A DNA stretch of 64,000 bases from Certhia americana (GCA_018697195.1 CM031858.1:89881223-89945222), one strand, 5' to 3'; counted from the first letter of the stretch, positions 28,201-42,807 are shown. Notes: a model not told the origin generated them from the sequence alone. Made by a program: numbers and translations.

Positions 28201-29819
28201 GTATCAGGATCTGTATCTGAGAGAGTCACAACCTTCTGAGAAAGCACAAAGACACAAAAGAAACATTTGAAATCAAATCAGTCTGCTTATTTGACCTGAG
28301 AAGAAATGGGCCTTTTCTACATGACAAAACATACTCAAATTTAGTAGGAAATGTGTTTATTTTAATTATGCTATTTGCAAGTTTTCTGCAGCATGTACTA
28401 TGCTAAAGTAAAGTAATGAGATTGATATTACAAGTTACCTATCATAGCTCTCTGCTATTAAATCATTTTACTACTTCTGTGTAGATCACAAGCTAGCAAG
28501 TAGCAGAATAGACTTAAAATATTACAGTCCTCCTAAAGAGTAAATACTACAGTACCCTTTATTCCAGCAGCCTGATTATACATAAGTGTGATGTGCAACA
28601 AATCACCAGCAGGATGAAATACTTGGAACAGAACAAAGTATTATTTTATCAGTCATTTTTTAAAATAACACTGAATAGTGTACTAGAATCACATTTTATG
28701 TATGTGTGTACTGAGTAAATTCCTATTTAAAATATTGTGGTTTAGTTTGACTGTCATATTTGATGGCAGCACACAGTTTGGTTACTTATAAAAACAAAAT
28801 ACCAGAAAATAACACAAGAGGAAAATCTCTTTCAAACTCAGATTCATACAACAATTTTATTTTGTACCTATGAAGGATGTCATCTGACTTATACTTTAAC
28901 ACATTTTAAAGAAAAACACCAAGAACACAAAAACAAATACTAAAGAAAATCAAGAAGATTAAGTTGAACATTAACTGTGAAAAAAATCTAGGCCTAATAG
29001 TGAATACTAAAAATTTCTCTCATGAACCAAATATTTTGTGTGTGAGAACAAAAAACAAAGGCAAAGGTCAGGAAATGGGATACTTCTAGCTTTAGTTTAA
29101 AAACCACAGGTTGCCAATAAAAACTTGACAAGCACCAGAGGGTCTTCTTACCAAAACTTTATGCTGAAAGTAACAGCAGCAAATACTTAGTATATTTCTC
29201 TTTTAAAGTATATGTTTGGATTTTCATTATAACGTAATTTTAACATTTAACCTTCCATCAAGAATTTAAAATTATCTTCACAACTAGAAGTTTTAGAAGC
29301 TTTGTGGTAAAAGTGCAAGCACGTCTATAAGACCAAAAGGTCTTATAAAATTAGGAGTTGTATTTACACCTATTTTTAATTTGTTGTCTTTAAACACAGG
29401 GAATGGTTACTTGAGGACAGATGACAACCACCATTTTAGAACAGATAAAATTCAAACTGACAAAGACAAGATAGAATACATACAAACCCCCTACATACAT
29501 GCACATCAGCGATGTCTTCTAGACTCAGGTCCAGTATGTTGCCTTTGGAAATCTGCAGAAGTGGTGCTCTGACTCCTTCAGTAGGCTTCTCATGTGCCTC
29601 CTGCAAGGCCTTGATCTCTATGTGCTCCCTACTCTTCCCTGTTGTGGGCAAAACCCTTGCTATCCTCCAAATGCTTAGCCGGCAAGGTTGTCCTACTCAT
29701 AACTCTCCAGGAAAAGGGCACCTCCCAGCCCCAGTCAGTTCTTCCTGAAGGAAATGGGCCTCAGTGAGATCCAAAAGTAAAGAAAATAGTATCAGTCATA
29801 GTGAGCATAGACACGACAA
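25271..29819. other. Intergenic, AT-rich, no gene seen
   Basis: I see no coding pattern, transposon terminus or structured RNA. Open frames are under 110 codons and lack motifs. Confidence 0.65.
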
Positions 29820-29973
29820 CAAACAAAAAATAATCCAACAGCAAAAAGAAAACCCAAAACAACCCCCCCCAAAAAACCCAACCAACCAACCAAAAAACAA
29901 ACAAAAACACAAACAAACAAACAAACAAACAAAAAAACTAAAACAAAAAAACCCAAAATAATAACAACAACAC
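29820..29973. repeat. A-rich ACAAA/AACC low-complexity tract
   Basis: About 150 bp contain almost no T on the plus strand and mix AAAC, AACC and CCCAAAA motifs. The Val/Phe/Cys-rich frames on the minus strand are artefacts of it. Confidence 0.9.
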
Positions 29974-30674
29974 CCCACATTCTTCTGGTAGGATGTACTT
30001 GCAGAAAAATTGCCCATTACATAAAATTTCCAAATGATAAAAAAAAACAAGTTACCTAATTTAGCTTCCAGTTTTTTGTCTGAACTTGATATCATCCTGC
30101 TGCTGTGCTAAAAAAACACGGCTGCCCCATCTGAAGTACAGTAAACCAGTTCTCAGCTAAAACAAAGCACTAAGTAACTGCGATAAATACATACATATAT
30201 ACATATTTTAAAAAAAAGAGTTGTGAGTGAGATGTCATGCTTGTTCCAAAAAGAAAGGTATAAACACCCATGTTTTTCTGTTTTTTAATTTCAAAACACA
30301 TTCCTCTTAATCAGACACAATAACAACATCAGACTTTCATATAGAAGCCACTAAAGATGTAATATTAATCTAGAATTTCAAGGTAGTCTTAGAATGAAGA
30401 TGGAATATTTTAAAGAAAAAGTAGATTTTTAAAAGCCTCAGAATTAGTATTAGCTTACACTAAAAACAGTCAAACTGAAATATCTAGAGGTGACATTAAC
30501 CTAAATTATTCTGGTGGCTTTTTGTGATGGAATGACTGCAACAACCAATAAGTGAAAACCAACTACAGTTCGGTTAGACCTTCAACATCGTCCCAAATGA
30601 CATCCTTCTCTCCAAATTGGAGACACATGAATTTGAAGCATAGACTGTTCAGTGTATAAGAAATTGGCTAGATG

Positions 30675-31608
30675 GGCACACTCAGAGAGTTGTGGAATTT
30701 CCAGGTGTGTACTTCCAGGTGGAAGCCAGTGGCAAGTAGAGTCCCTCACTCATCAGAGTGAGATGAAAGTTCTTGGGACTGGTACATTTCAATACCTTTA
30801 TAAAAGACACAGAGAGTGAGACCAAGAGCACCTTCAGCAAGCATAGATATGATACAAAGTTGAGAGGATAAGTAGACAACAGAAGCAAGGGATGCCATCC
30901 AGGCGGCTGCTCCTGGGCTGGGGCAACATCAGATATGAGCACAGACTGAGAGAACTCATGGAACATGGTCCTGCAGAGAACTGGGGATTGTAGTGGATGA
31001 AAAGATGGACATGAGGCAGCAATGTGCACCCACAGCCCAGACCTGGGCAGCACCAAAAGAGGAGTGACCAGTAGGTCAAGGGAGGTGATTCTTCCCCTCT
31101 ACCCTCCTGAGAACCCACCTGGAGTGCTGCACCCAGGTTCTCAGCACAACACAGAAACAGAGCTGTTAGAGTCCAGAGAAGGGCCATGAGGATGATGAGA
31201 GGGATGGAGCTGTAAGATCTGGGACCTTTTAGCCTGGAGAAGGGAAGGTTTCAGGGAGACCTTATAGCAGCTTTCCAGTACCTAAAGGGGACCTACAAGA
31301 AAGCAGGAGAAGAACTTTCTACAAAGACATGTAATGATAGGACAAGGGGAAGCAACCTTAGCTGAAGGAGGGAGGGTAGATTTAGATTAGATGATAGGAG
31401 AAAATATTTTACTCAGAGTAGTGAAGCACTGAACAAGTTGCTACATCCTCTGAAGTATTTGAGGCCAGGTTGAGGCCAGGTTGGATGGGACTTTGAGCAA
31501 CCTGATCTAGTGGAAGCTGTCCCTTCCCATGGTGGGGGGGTTGGAAGCAGATGATCTTTAAGGTCCCTTCCAACCCAATAAGATTGATGCTCTGATTCTA
31601 TGATTCTA
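30675..31608 (+). mobile_element. CR1 LINE copy (3' portion, degenerate ORF2 end plus 3' UTR)
   Basis: This is the longest CR1 copy. It has ORF2-derived text (TTCAATACCTTTATAAAAGA, ACCTTCAGCAAGC, AAGGGATGCCATCCAGG, GTGGATGAAAAGATGGACAT, CAGCAATGTGCACCCACAGC, CACCTGGAGTGCTGCACCCA) and then the family 3' region (GAGAAGGGCCATGAGGATGA, TTTAGCCTGGAGAAGGGAAG, AAGGTCCCTTCCAACCCAAT), ending GATTCTATGATTCT. Internal deletions and stops show that it is dead. Minus-strand open frames of 117-124 codons across it are not genes. Confidence 0.93.
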
Positions 31609-32033
31609 GAACTCTTCCCTGCATTAAGCACAGGTGTCTTTAAATCTGTATTGAATTCTACTTAAGTACTATCAAACCAAGAGGAATGAAGCAGTATATA
31701 ATTAATAGATTTATTTAAATTGTAACAGTAAGTTTTATTTCTCTACTGTGAGATAAGGCAACATGGACTTTTTTTGGATGTTGCATAGAAATTTTGCATC
31801 CTGTGCAATTTTCATGGAGAGGTTTTACTTTAGATACTGTTCACTTTATATGTTCAGAAGTATTAAGGAATTCTCAGAAATTGATTTGCATATATCTCAA
31901 GTTATTTCTCTGCCATTCATACCCTGCTGTGTACTATTCAACTGCATAATTATGAATGAGCTTTTGTTGTTTAATATATAGAAAATCAGAAGTGAAAAAT
32001 AAATAGGAGGTAATTAATTAGCTCCTCTGTATT

Positions 32034-32109
32034 AAAAACAAAACAAAACAAAAACAAAACAAAACAAAAAAAACCCACAAAAAACCCAAACAAACAAACA
32101 AACAAAAAA
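32034..32109. repeat. (AAAAC)n / (AAAC)n low-complexity tract
   Basis: This A-rich tract on the plus strand moves from AAAAC to CCCACAAAAAACCC to AAAC copies. It is built like the tracts at 11831 and 29820. Confidence 0.92.
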
Positions 32110-34720
32110 GCTACAACTGGAGCCCCAAGATTCTAATTCCAAAATAATCATACACTCATCTGTTGAAAATTTACTCAAACCAGCTTACCAACTACTCTAC
32201 TCTTTTCCCAAAATCAAAATGAATGTAGCAACTGGTCTTATATCTCCATGTCTAATGTAGACTTTATGGCATTCACTCTGAGAATATTTTGACATGGTTA
32301 TTATGTTTTCCACTAATCAAAACAAGAATGCCTTCCCTTCAGACATATCTCCTCACAGATATCTCTATAAGATTATACAACAGCTTCCTATCACAAGGTA
32401 CAAGCCCTTTGTAAACTTAGATGCCTAAAATTAGGCTCCTTAATCCATAGTAAGGGACCTACTTCTTTGTGGCTGCATCTGAACTCAAACTGCAATCAGG
32501 GCAATCTCACCTTCTTACAAATATTTTTATTTTATCCATCTGCTTATATATGGATTTAGAATTTCTTTTTTTTTTTTTTTTAGGAGACATGGTTCGGTCA
32601 CTTTGGATTATTATTTTGTTTGATCCTTCTTAATCATAAGAACATGATTTCTGCAATATGGAACAGTTTGGTCAACATACTTTAAACTTCCTCCGGTAGA
32701 TTCAGATTACAGTTTCAAATTATTCTTTGAACGCTTGCACATCTGCAAGAAATACTTACAAATTGCAAGAGAAAATGGAAAAGATGTCTTTTGATTTTTC
32801 TCCTTTTTTTGGTTATAAAAGACAAGCTTATTGTGAAATTGAACCATTCTAAAATCAGAATGCTATAGAAAGCAGTCATTTTCTACCTCAAATGGTTGTG
32901 ATACGGTGTTGCATGCTCAAATATTGTACTCAGTTCATAGTTTCTACATCTCCTGTGCAAACATTTCACATGGGAAAAAATTCTGATAATATTGTTTCGT
33001 GTATTTTGAATGGCCAAGCCGGCATTTTTTTGGTGGAAGGAAGATGCAGAAGTGTCTCTGATTTGTAACTATTATTCTTTATTTGGGGTTTCCCTTCTTC
33101 ATGTGGCTTACAGCACTGAGACTTCTATCACTGTTTTGTAATCCAAGAGTAATGTTGCTTCAAAAAGATCCTGGAACTCCTGTTGGGTTATTATAATTAC
33201 TTATTCTAAATCTTCAATTAGATTCTTCATAACATGATGTTGTCTTGTTTATTATTTAAAACAAAAGAGACCCAGCCAAATGCTTTGAGTTTGTTTGTCA
33301 TTAAGGCATTCTTGAATATTTTGCTGTCAAGGCAATGCATGTAAAGAGTTACATCATCTGCTCTTTAGCATAGCCGTAGTCCAAACTGCAGAACTTCAAG
33401 TAGTTCTTGAAAGTTGTGCCAGTGTGGAAATAGAAAACCTCAAATATTTAAGAATACAAACCACAACCAACTGAACCATTTCTTCCTCCAGATTCATTGA
33501 TCAAATTCTATTAGATACAAAGATGTGAAACTGAATTAATTCAGTGATGAATCTGGAATTCTGCTAATAAATATATCATGAAAAATTGGCAACACAGAGA
33601 TTAATATGACAGAGGCTTAGCACTGCAGAGTCTTTGTTCTTAAGGTATGCATATGTAATTGAGCTCCTAATTTTAGGAAAAAAGCCAAACTATATGTCAC
33701 TCTGCTGTTATATCAGGACATAATTTAACCTACCTTTTTGTAAATCTTTTATGCACAGTACTTAAACATTTTCTTTGGAAGAATATTTCTGAGGGGCTGT
33801 TACCACCAGTCCCTCCAGAACTGAAACTCTCTTTAATTTTATTTAAGTGTGTTTTGAGTGTAACTTGTTGCTTAAGCAGTGCTTTGACTGTTGTGGTGTA
33901 ATTTCATTCACCTCTTTCCTAAGGGCCATGATGAGAGGCTGTTTTCTTTATTTTTTAACCTCAACTTCCTCCCCCTTGTGTTCATTGTCCATTTATACCA
34001 CCCACATCCATCTCTTTGAACTAATTCTCCCCTTCTTTCCTTCCTCTTCCTTCTGCCTTTATTTTTCTATTTAGACCATATGCCATTCAGATCCTCCCTG
34101 AAAGTCTCTTACTTTCTTTTTTTAAATCACTGCATACAAAAAGAACTGCTGTTTTGTTTTCCTTGATGCACTGAATTGCGAAAATGTTACTTTATTCTGA
34201 AGAGTCAGGTAAAACAAATGCAACCTCAGCCTAAGTATCTGGACTCACTTTTGAGCATCAGGAAGACTGCAAACCAAGCAGAAGCCACCAAGTAGAGCAC
34301 ACAAGAATGCTGGTATGCACATCATTGCACAGTGGTGGCTCACATCAGCCAAAGACTTCAGATCTCCTTAACAAACAAATGTGCTACTTCTAAGACAAAC
34401 AAGAAATAAATCAGACTAATCATAAATTTGAGAAACTGGGATAATTTGTCCATCAGCATGGAGAAGAATACACTGCCCCTTCCACTAAACATAGTGAAAC
34501 TGAATTTTTTGTTGCACGTGGGTTCACCTACATTCAAATTGTGTTGAATGACTGTGTCAATGTTCGTGGAGAGGTAGTTTCCTGCAGTCTTAGAAATAGG
34601 GGAATTTTCTGCTGGGTTTACTAAGTGAATCAGTGTCAGATCAGACTAGAAATACAAACTGGAATTGTAAAAGGCTGTTGTGCTAAACAGAGGCTGGATT
34701 TTGACGTAGTATAGAAAGCA
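32110..34720. other. Intergenic, no gene seen; possible regulatory stretch near 33.23-33.42 kb
   Basis: The only part with an element-like texture is about 33230-33420. It is complex, with TTTATTATTTAAAACAAAAG, TTGTCATTAAGGC and TGCTGTCAAGGCAATGCATG, and has no repeat family. The rest is ordinary AT-rich sequence with a poly(T) run at about 32567-32581. Confidence 0.5.
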
Positions 34721-34724
34721 CATC

Positions 34725-35035
34725 TGCCAGCTGGAGAAGTTCCACCACAGGCACCTATGTGTCTTACTCTGAGTCAGATGCTACACTAAACTGACCAGTG
34801 ATAAATTCCTGCAGCATATCCACATGGAAAGCCCAGGTGTAATGGGCTGGACATATGGCTTGAATCAATGATGTACATATGTTCAAGCACCTCCTATGAA
34901 GGGAACTGGAGTGTGGAAAGAGGAAGCAATGGTGATCCAAGAAAGCACTTCTAGGACACCCTAAAGGCAGGATTGATTGAGTGCAACCTTCTGGCAAAAT
35001 CTTTTGAGTTCTTTGCCAGAAAGATACAGCAACGG
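34725..35035 (+). pseudogene. Decayed RTE-like non-LTR retrotransposon, reverse-transcriptase C-terminus
   Basis: From 34731 one plus-strand frame reads QLEKFHHRHLCVLL, a stop, then LTSDKFLQHIHMES. This resembles the conserved LEKFHQRxLRxIL ... VTNxEVLxxA segment of endonuclease/reverse-transcriptase ORFs. After a frame change near 34880, a second frame reads YEGNWSVERGSNGDPRKHF, a stop, then DTLKAGLIECNL. This resembles the family's YGELxxGxRSxGxPRKRxKDTLKASLKxCNI end. Two family blocks, in order and at about the right distance, make chance unlikely. At least two stops and one frameshift show that it is long dead. The precise clade is not settled. Confidence 0.6.
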
Positions 35036-38000
35036 ATCATCAAGGTGAGGTGAGGCATTGGCCTCTTTGAACAAAAGCAGATGCTCTTGGGCAAGATAAG
35101 CATGTGGGGGGGGGTAAAAAAAGGAGATTTTGTCAGCAGCAGCAGCAGCAGTAGATCACTCCATGCAGATAGTGAGTGGCATGGTGACAAGCATGGTAAA
35201 AAGCAGTTATCTTTCACAGGCCTATACAAGCTTTAGTTGCACCCACTGAGTTTGACTCACCCATCAACTGAACTGGACCGCCTTCCTTCACGTGGAGGGA
35301 CAAACTGTGATTCAAGTTTCACACACATTAAAAATATCTGGGGTGAGATATTTTGGTGTGTATTTTTTCCTTTCACTTTGATATTGAAGCCCTATTCAAA
35401 GGAATATTAAAATAAAGTGAACTCAGAAAAACAAAACTTTATTCTAATAAATTAATCACAAAAATGCAAACATTTTATCTTTATAACTTCTATTCTTTTT
35501 CTTGAATTTTGCTAACCTTGTCAAGGCCTCTGATCTCTCTCTGTTATTCTGATAGTCTTCTAATTGTTAAATCTGACATCTGTCAGGTCTTATGCAGCCT
35601 GGGTATATCAACTAGTTGCTGATAATAGTGACATTCATGTCTTTGTTCCTGGAAACTTTATTCCAGGTGGAAATCTTCCCAGAAACCATGGAACGAATGA
35701 GAAGGGAAGTTGACCTAACCCAGAGACCCCTGCAGCTCAGGAAAGTAGTAGCCTGGAGAGGTTACATAAGTCAGTCTGTGCTTGCATCTTTTGGGGGCAT
35801 GAATGGAACTCAGATCTGTGAAACAACATGTGCCTTCAGTGCTTCCCTGCACATCCAGGAAACTGCATTTAAGTCCTCCAGCTTTTAGCTAAGGCTCTAG
35901 AGACACAGTTTGTCCCACTACTGACTACTGAAGGAGCTCAGGGTGATTATTTCAGACTTTAATGTCTGCCAGTCAGATATCAAATGTGGAACAAAGAACT
36001 GTGGGGATCTAGACTTTCTGAAATAGAACTTCCTAAACTTCCACAGTCCCTCTGTGCACACCAAAAACTGTCTCCTCCTTGGCAAGACAAAACACTTAGT
36101 CAGAGGTCATAGATTTAGCAAAGAGTTACTGGAAGTTTCACAGGTACCAGTTACATTCTCAATATGCATTTTGTAAAATAAGGAGTGGCATCTCTCTCCA
36201 TCTGTTTTTGGAAGGAATGGCTCAGTTGATAATGTCAACTTGTGCTCTGCATTGTAGTTCCTTATTTGCTGTTGACTGTCACAGACCTGACAGAGTGCTC
36301 AGCAGAGCACGTCCCTGCACAAGATAAAAGACTCTTTTCTCTTTTACATGTTCCAGGACCATTTTTTTGATCTGCTCAGTGGCTGCAGTTAGAGTCAGGC
36401 TAAGAAGACTAACAATCCCACTCACATTGTACAAAAAAATTCAGCACCTGACTAAAGGCTGTTAAACCTCCTTCAATTCCTTCAGGGATCCAGCAGAAAA
36501 ACTAGTTTTGGGGGCTTTGTTTTTTTTTTTTTTTTTGCAATTGTTACCATTCACATTGTTTGAGAAGTTCTCTTCAGAAAAGCAGAAAGATCCAAAAGGG
36601 AAAGACATATTCAAAATCTCTGCATTTTTATTTGTTGGGAAAGTAAGGCAGTGTTCTCTTCTGAGAACATCTAGGCTTTAGCAAACTGCAGGTGACTGGT
36701 TTGCAGTTTTCTGTCTCATCTATGCAGTCAGCAAGTCTCCTAGCTTTATGTCCTTATCCCATCTGATCCTTGTAAGCCCTCATATCTCTTCAGGGCATAA
36801 AAGCCCATTGAGATGAAACTACTGATTAAATGAACAGCAGCAGTAAGAAAAACTAGAGTGTTACAATGCGATTTGAAGAAAAAAGAGAAACCTTGAGCAA
36901 ATATTATTGCACTTCCCTGTGATGCTCATCTTTGCTGCAAGTAGGTAAGTATAAGCTCAGTAACTACAACAGAGAAACAAAAGTCTATGCAGTAGTTTCA
37001 GACTACTACTAGTGCCACCTACCTACTTTTCCTCTTTGTTAGTCTTATCTACACATTTCCACAAACGCATTGGGTTACAATTTCTGTCTCTGCAATATAA
37101 CAATGAAAAACAAAATAAATGTGAATATTATTTGAAAAATAGAAAACCTTTCTCAAATCCCATATAGTTAAGAGCAAGGCAATCCCAAGAATTATGTATA
37201 GAAAGCTAAAGAGTAGATGAGACCACAAAACTTACAAAATGCATCAGGAGGAAATCATTCTATTACCTTCAAATATCCTTACCTAAAGCTCTAGCTGATA
37301 AGACTCACGAAGTTGAGTAAAGTATCCTTTTTCAAAGGCAGCATTTAAAGCTTTATTTCTAATTTATAAGCAATGCTGAAGGCCTCTTGAGGTGAAGTGC
37401 TTAAAGAAGCAAACCCATTAGGAACACAACACCTGAGTGGAGTTTAGGCTAAATTTAAGTCCAAAATTAGTACCCAAAAATTTTCCTTGGCTGGTGCCTA
37501 GCCCTGAAGTCAATGTGGACTTTACAGTGTTCATATTTGCTCTAGTTGAAGCCAGGATGAGGAGCTGGGCACCTTGCTTACTAACCGGGTAGGAATCCCA
37601 AATTAGTTCTGACTCCCCTGAGGGATTCTGCAGTAAGTGCTTAGCATTTCTTGCCCCTTGAATGAGTCCCTACTGGCTGAGCTGCCTGACTCAGATCACA
37701 ACCACAGAGTATGCCCAGGAAGCACTAATAAAATCAAGCTGCCAGCAGCATCATGAGAAGCTGTGCTTCGATTTTCAAACCCCAGGGCAAGGCAAAATAA
37801 ATGCACTTTTTCCCATTAATTAGACTATGCAGTAGGAATAGATTCTACAGCTCAGTACATCCCACTCCCCTGGTTCAAGGGCTTGAGGACCCTGAACTGG
37901 GATAGGAGATACACAGAGGAGAGAAGGAAATTTGCAAAAATTTGTTGGCTCTGCAGCTGTTAGGCTGTAAAAACGTGATTTCTTTTTTTGAAAAGACTGT

Positions 38001-38715
38001 ATCCTGCTTATTCTTCCAAAGAAAATCAGCAACAGCCTTATACTGGAGTGAGGACACAAATATGCAGTGCACAAGTGGCCACAAATGCCAGGGCTGGGCT
38101 GCTTGCACCCCAGGGACGGGCAGGATTTCACACAGCCCTGCTCAATGTTTCCTGGGCCAGTGGATAGGTTTTGATCCTGTCCTGACATACCTAATCTTAT
38201 CTGTGAGTTGTACAGAATGCTAAAGTCTGCTTCCAGGGAGAGTTTTCTTGAATTATGATCAAATTGAATAACTTTGTCATTTTTGCAGCACCCTATAGCC
38301 AGACCCAGCTGTATAAATAGGCACAGCTTAGCAGAAGTCAATATAACTTCACTAATCTATGTCTGTTTAGATTTTGGCCTTAGAATATTGATTTATTATT
38401 TGGTATCTTAGCACTTATTTTCATGGGCAACAGGCCTGATTGCTCATGCAATCAAATGTATATAAAGTGACTCTGCAGTTGTAACCAATATTTCTTTTTA
38501 CATTCAGTGCATAAAAATTGCTAGCAGCTTTAAAACCACCATAATAGTCATCTTGATCTTTGACAAAGGGTTCATAATGTTCCAGAATTTTGTGTATGAA
38601 CCAGAACAGGAAACAGTTTTCCAGGAACAGAGAAAACAACTAATCCATCATTTGTATATACAAATAGTATGTTAATTATACCTCCCTCTTCAATCTATTT
38701 GAGTACTTTGATTTA

Positions 38716-38746
<31 letters not shown>

Positions 38747-39788
38747 GAGAAAACACTGTTGACAAAACAAAGCATTTGTCCAAGTTGATTACTAAAATCT
38801 GTGGAAATTTTTGTGTGTACAACATGAATTTAAACATGTCAGAATTTAAGCCCATAAGTCATAGAACCCCCCTTGGATTCAGATTCTAGTTTAGGAATAA
38901 AATTATGAAAGTATAATTATGTGGCAGAATTATGCTGAACACAACTGAGAGTTACCAAGGATTGAATTGCTTGTCTTTCTCCGCCTTGTCCTCAGCCAAG
39001 TGGCAGGAAACAGCTGGCCAGAATTTTTTAGTGTCTTTAATGAAGTGAATACTTAGTTGTTAGGATTTGGTGATTAAACGAACTACAACTAATATTCCTG
39101 TGTGTATTTACTGAGATATGATTGTCCTGAAAAGAAGGCAACTCTCTGTGATATTTAGCTAGGGAGCAAGCTTATACAAAAGTTTAAATTATGGAAAAAA
39201 TTCTTAGGCAGTTCTATTTCTTAGTGCTATTAACAGTATTACAGGACTCCTTAAAGACACTGAACCAAGGCGCAAATTGACTGATTTATTTTGATGTCTC
39301 GCTTCAACCAAGTACATACAAATGCCTAAAATAAGTAAATAAGCTAAGTGAATTTTTCTGCTGTCAGGACCCTCTTAATGTTCTATTGTAATATAAAGCC
39401 CAGAGGGTTATTCCAGAGTGGCGGTAAATAAAGTTCTTCAGAACAAAATTGTGAAGTTGCACAATATAGAATTCTCAATATACAGGAAACTCATCCTGAT
39501 GTTGGTAGTTTAGGTATAACAATGGGCATCACAAAGTGAACAAAAATATTATGTTGGACATTTTGCATCTGTTTATGTTTTACTAGAGGAGACGTAAGAT
39601 ATTCCAGATTTACTTTCATCGTTTGGTACTTGCAGTTGATCTATATTCCAGATTTGACTAACAAGAACTATTCACTTTGTGTGAATTCACCCTCCCTCTT
39701 AGCTACAGTTATAATCATTTCATAATGTAAGCCATGAACTAAGTATTTTTTGTCAAATGATCAAACCGAATTTGACATTCTTTTGCAG

Positions 39789-39870
39789 GAAAGAAAAAAA
39801 AAAAAAAACAGACAAAAAAGAGAGGAAAAATAAAGCAAACAAGCAAACAAATGAGCAACAACCAAAAAGA
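39789..39870. repeat. Poly(A)/ACAAA low-complexity tract
   Basis: A poly(A) run is followed by GACAAAAAAGAGAGGAAAAA and CAAACAAGCAAACAAATG. It is A-rich on the plus strand, like the other tracts. Confidence 0.85.
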
Positions 39871-42807
39871 AACCCCAGGGTAAACTGAGTTCAACTGAAA
39901 CACCAAAATGCTGTCAAGTCACTTTGATATCCAGTTACATAGTTCTGACAGAAATTTCATTCTATAAAACAATATATTGAATTGCCACATTTGTGTTCAG
40001 ATCATTATTAAAAGGCACTAGTAAAGCTATTTAATAAGCAATCTCAACAAATAATAGCATGGATAAATATCTTTATCTGTCATTGACAAGTAAAAAAGAT
40101 TAATTTGATTTGCTATGTTGTCCTCCTGAACAGTTGAAATGCTCACAGCACTATTCCCCTTCTAGCACTAAGAAAGGGTTTGAAAAGTCACAACTCAAAT
40201 GCTTTTATCAGGCCTTTTTATATATAAAAAATTGCCTCTACTTACAATTTCATCCACATCTCAAATAAAAGAGATTTTCTGACAATTCCAGTGACCATTT
40301 AGTAAGGTCTGTGAACTGGCACAGTCCACTTGACTTTAATCAGTTGACAGAAAGTCTAAAAGGTCACATTTAGCTACTGCATGTTATGCCTTGGGTTTGG
40401 TAGGGGTTTACTGCTTAACCTGAAATAGTGAAGAACTCAATGTATCAGTAACAAAGCAGACTGTAATAAAGTAATTAAAAAATAATAGTGTCAACAAATT
40501 CCAGGGGGAAAGCACAAAATAATGTATCTGATTGGTCATATTTTTTCCCTTTTGCATTTCTCAAGGCTTCCAATATTCCGATGATATTTAAGAAACTTTC
40601 TAACAGTATTTGAATTTTTGTATGCATTGCTTAGCTCCTGTTATTTTTCATTTTTGCCTATAAGTGAATATCATGACAGCATAACCTAAACATTCACAAT
40701 ACATGCTCTGATCTTTAAAAACCTGATGTTTAAAACACTAATAATATCTATAAATAGAAACTTCTAAAATCTGGAGGAATTTAAGCAAAATATTATAGTG
40801 GATGCTTATGAGAAATTATCTATTATTTAATAATATTCCATCTTTTTTCTTTTTAAGAAGACTGACAAAGGCAAAACAAACACATGCCTGAGGCAGGGGA
40901 TTGTTAAAGGAATGCACTTGGGAGGGTGAAAGTGAAACTGAGAATTCTGCGGCAAATCATGCAGTCCCAACTGTCCCATCCCTCTGGAATGAGCAGGTTT
41001 TGGATGACTGTGCTCCCAGAGCTGGTCCCCAGTTCCCCTTTTCAGGCACAAGCTCCTTGGACTTGGGAAGGCGAAACTGGATTTCCCCCTGGACATTAGT
41101 CAGACCAAATGAATATCCTCAGGCATCTTGAAGAAATCCTCCAAATTTCTGCTGTGAATTCCTGCACATTTTAGATCTCTGTGCCCTTTTGCACTTGTTA
41201 TCAATGCTACCAAACATGATGCTGCTCACTTAGAATCCAGCTTTCTTCCAGGAGCAGGGGTTTTGCTCAGCCTGAGACTGCTGTTTTCCTGAGAATCCTG
41301 TACAAAGGAAGACATCTCCAACCAGGAATAGCCAGCGTCCCCCCTGGATGCTACATCCCTCAGTTGCTGTCTGAGACAGTCATAGAGGGCATAAGCACCT
41401 GAGATCACTGCCCCATGTGGCACAGCCAGGCACTAAATAGGATAGATAAACTATCCCAAAAATTGTCCTGCATATTATCTCAATGTTTCCTGTACCCAGA
41501 AAACCCTTTTTTTAAGCATATGAAACCTTATTATACAGTGTCAAAGAACTCCAAAACATGGTTATTGGCAAGACAGGAACATATTTAATTAAGAAATTTT
41601 TAATTGTAAATTTACAGACCCTGCCAGGCTCAGGCCTGTTCAAGCACATTTCAATTGCATTCCTAAAATTGGCATAATTTTTAAACAGTGGTGCTCTCCT
41701 GATCTATGAATTATTGAGATTGATGGTGTTTATATGGCATAATAGACTTTTTTTTAGTCCTGTTTGTTGACTATTGAAAAAAAGGTTTTGATACAACTCT
41801 TTTGGCATTATAAATACTAATCAAAAATTAGCAAACATTCTGAAACACAGCATCTGAGGTCAAAACATGTTGGTAATTTGCTTAAGAATCAATCCCCCTC
41901 AAGCCAGAGAGAAGTGTCTGTGCACATGTGTGTCAGCATTTGTGCAAAACACCAGGAGAAACAGGGTTACGCGTATACATACACGAAAAACAGAGGTCTG
42001 AATTCTTGCCAGTGTGACTACTGATCAGTGTGAACTGCAAGTTCCATAAAATTTTACTTTGTATGAGTCCCTATTTTCAAATTCCTTTCTTGTATCTCAT
42101 CAAGTATTAGATGTTTGTTAGTTCATATACATTATGTCAGGTCTTACTTCTCTGGAGTAGCTGAAAGGATGCAAGAGAAAAATAAATTCTCCTCTAACAC
42201 ATACCCTTTCTGCTGCTAAGTTCTTAGGCTTGTTTTCCTTTCTAGGAGTAACTTTTTTGTGGAAAGAATCACTGTCTGACTGGCCAACTGACTCAAGAAA
42301 AGCATTAGATACACTAGAAATGCTTTGGCAGGACTAACACATTTGTCAGTTTAGCCTTGTCCATATCCCTTTCCCATTTCGGAAGACGACAAATTAACCA
42401 AGGCGCAAATCCTACAAATATTAATGTAAATCAGTAACTTTAAACTTACAAATGGCTCAGTGCCTTCAATGACACCAGCTATGTGCATACATTCTTGGAC
42501 AGATATGGAACTCTGTATGTGTAAATTTAGCATGGAGCCTCGCTGCAATCAGTTAGTTACAGCGTATTGCAGCACCAACAGTTGGAAGAAACAGAAAGTC
42601 TCCAAATAACTACAGGCAGTAGTTGCAGTCCTAGAAATGCTCACATCTGAATAACATCAATGTCACAAATTCTCATGCTGGATTTGGCAGTCCTCACTCA
42701 AATAAGGTAAAATACTTCACCAACACAACTGCTTAAAGGATTATGTAATTCCCTCTATACTTTTTTCCATCTTCAGCTCACAAAAAATGAAGAAAGAGAA
42801 TACATAC

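Noticed and set aside
30682..31187. Minus-strand frames of 117-124 codons
   Set aside because: They lie wholly inside the CR1 copy, which is oriented on the plus strand.
37820..38341. 173-codon open frame on the minus strand
   Set aside because: It has no family motif, an overlapping plus-strand frame and no regulatory context. Treated as chance.
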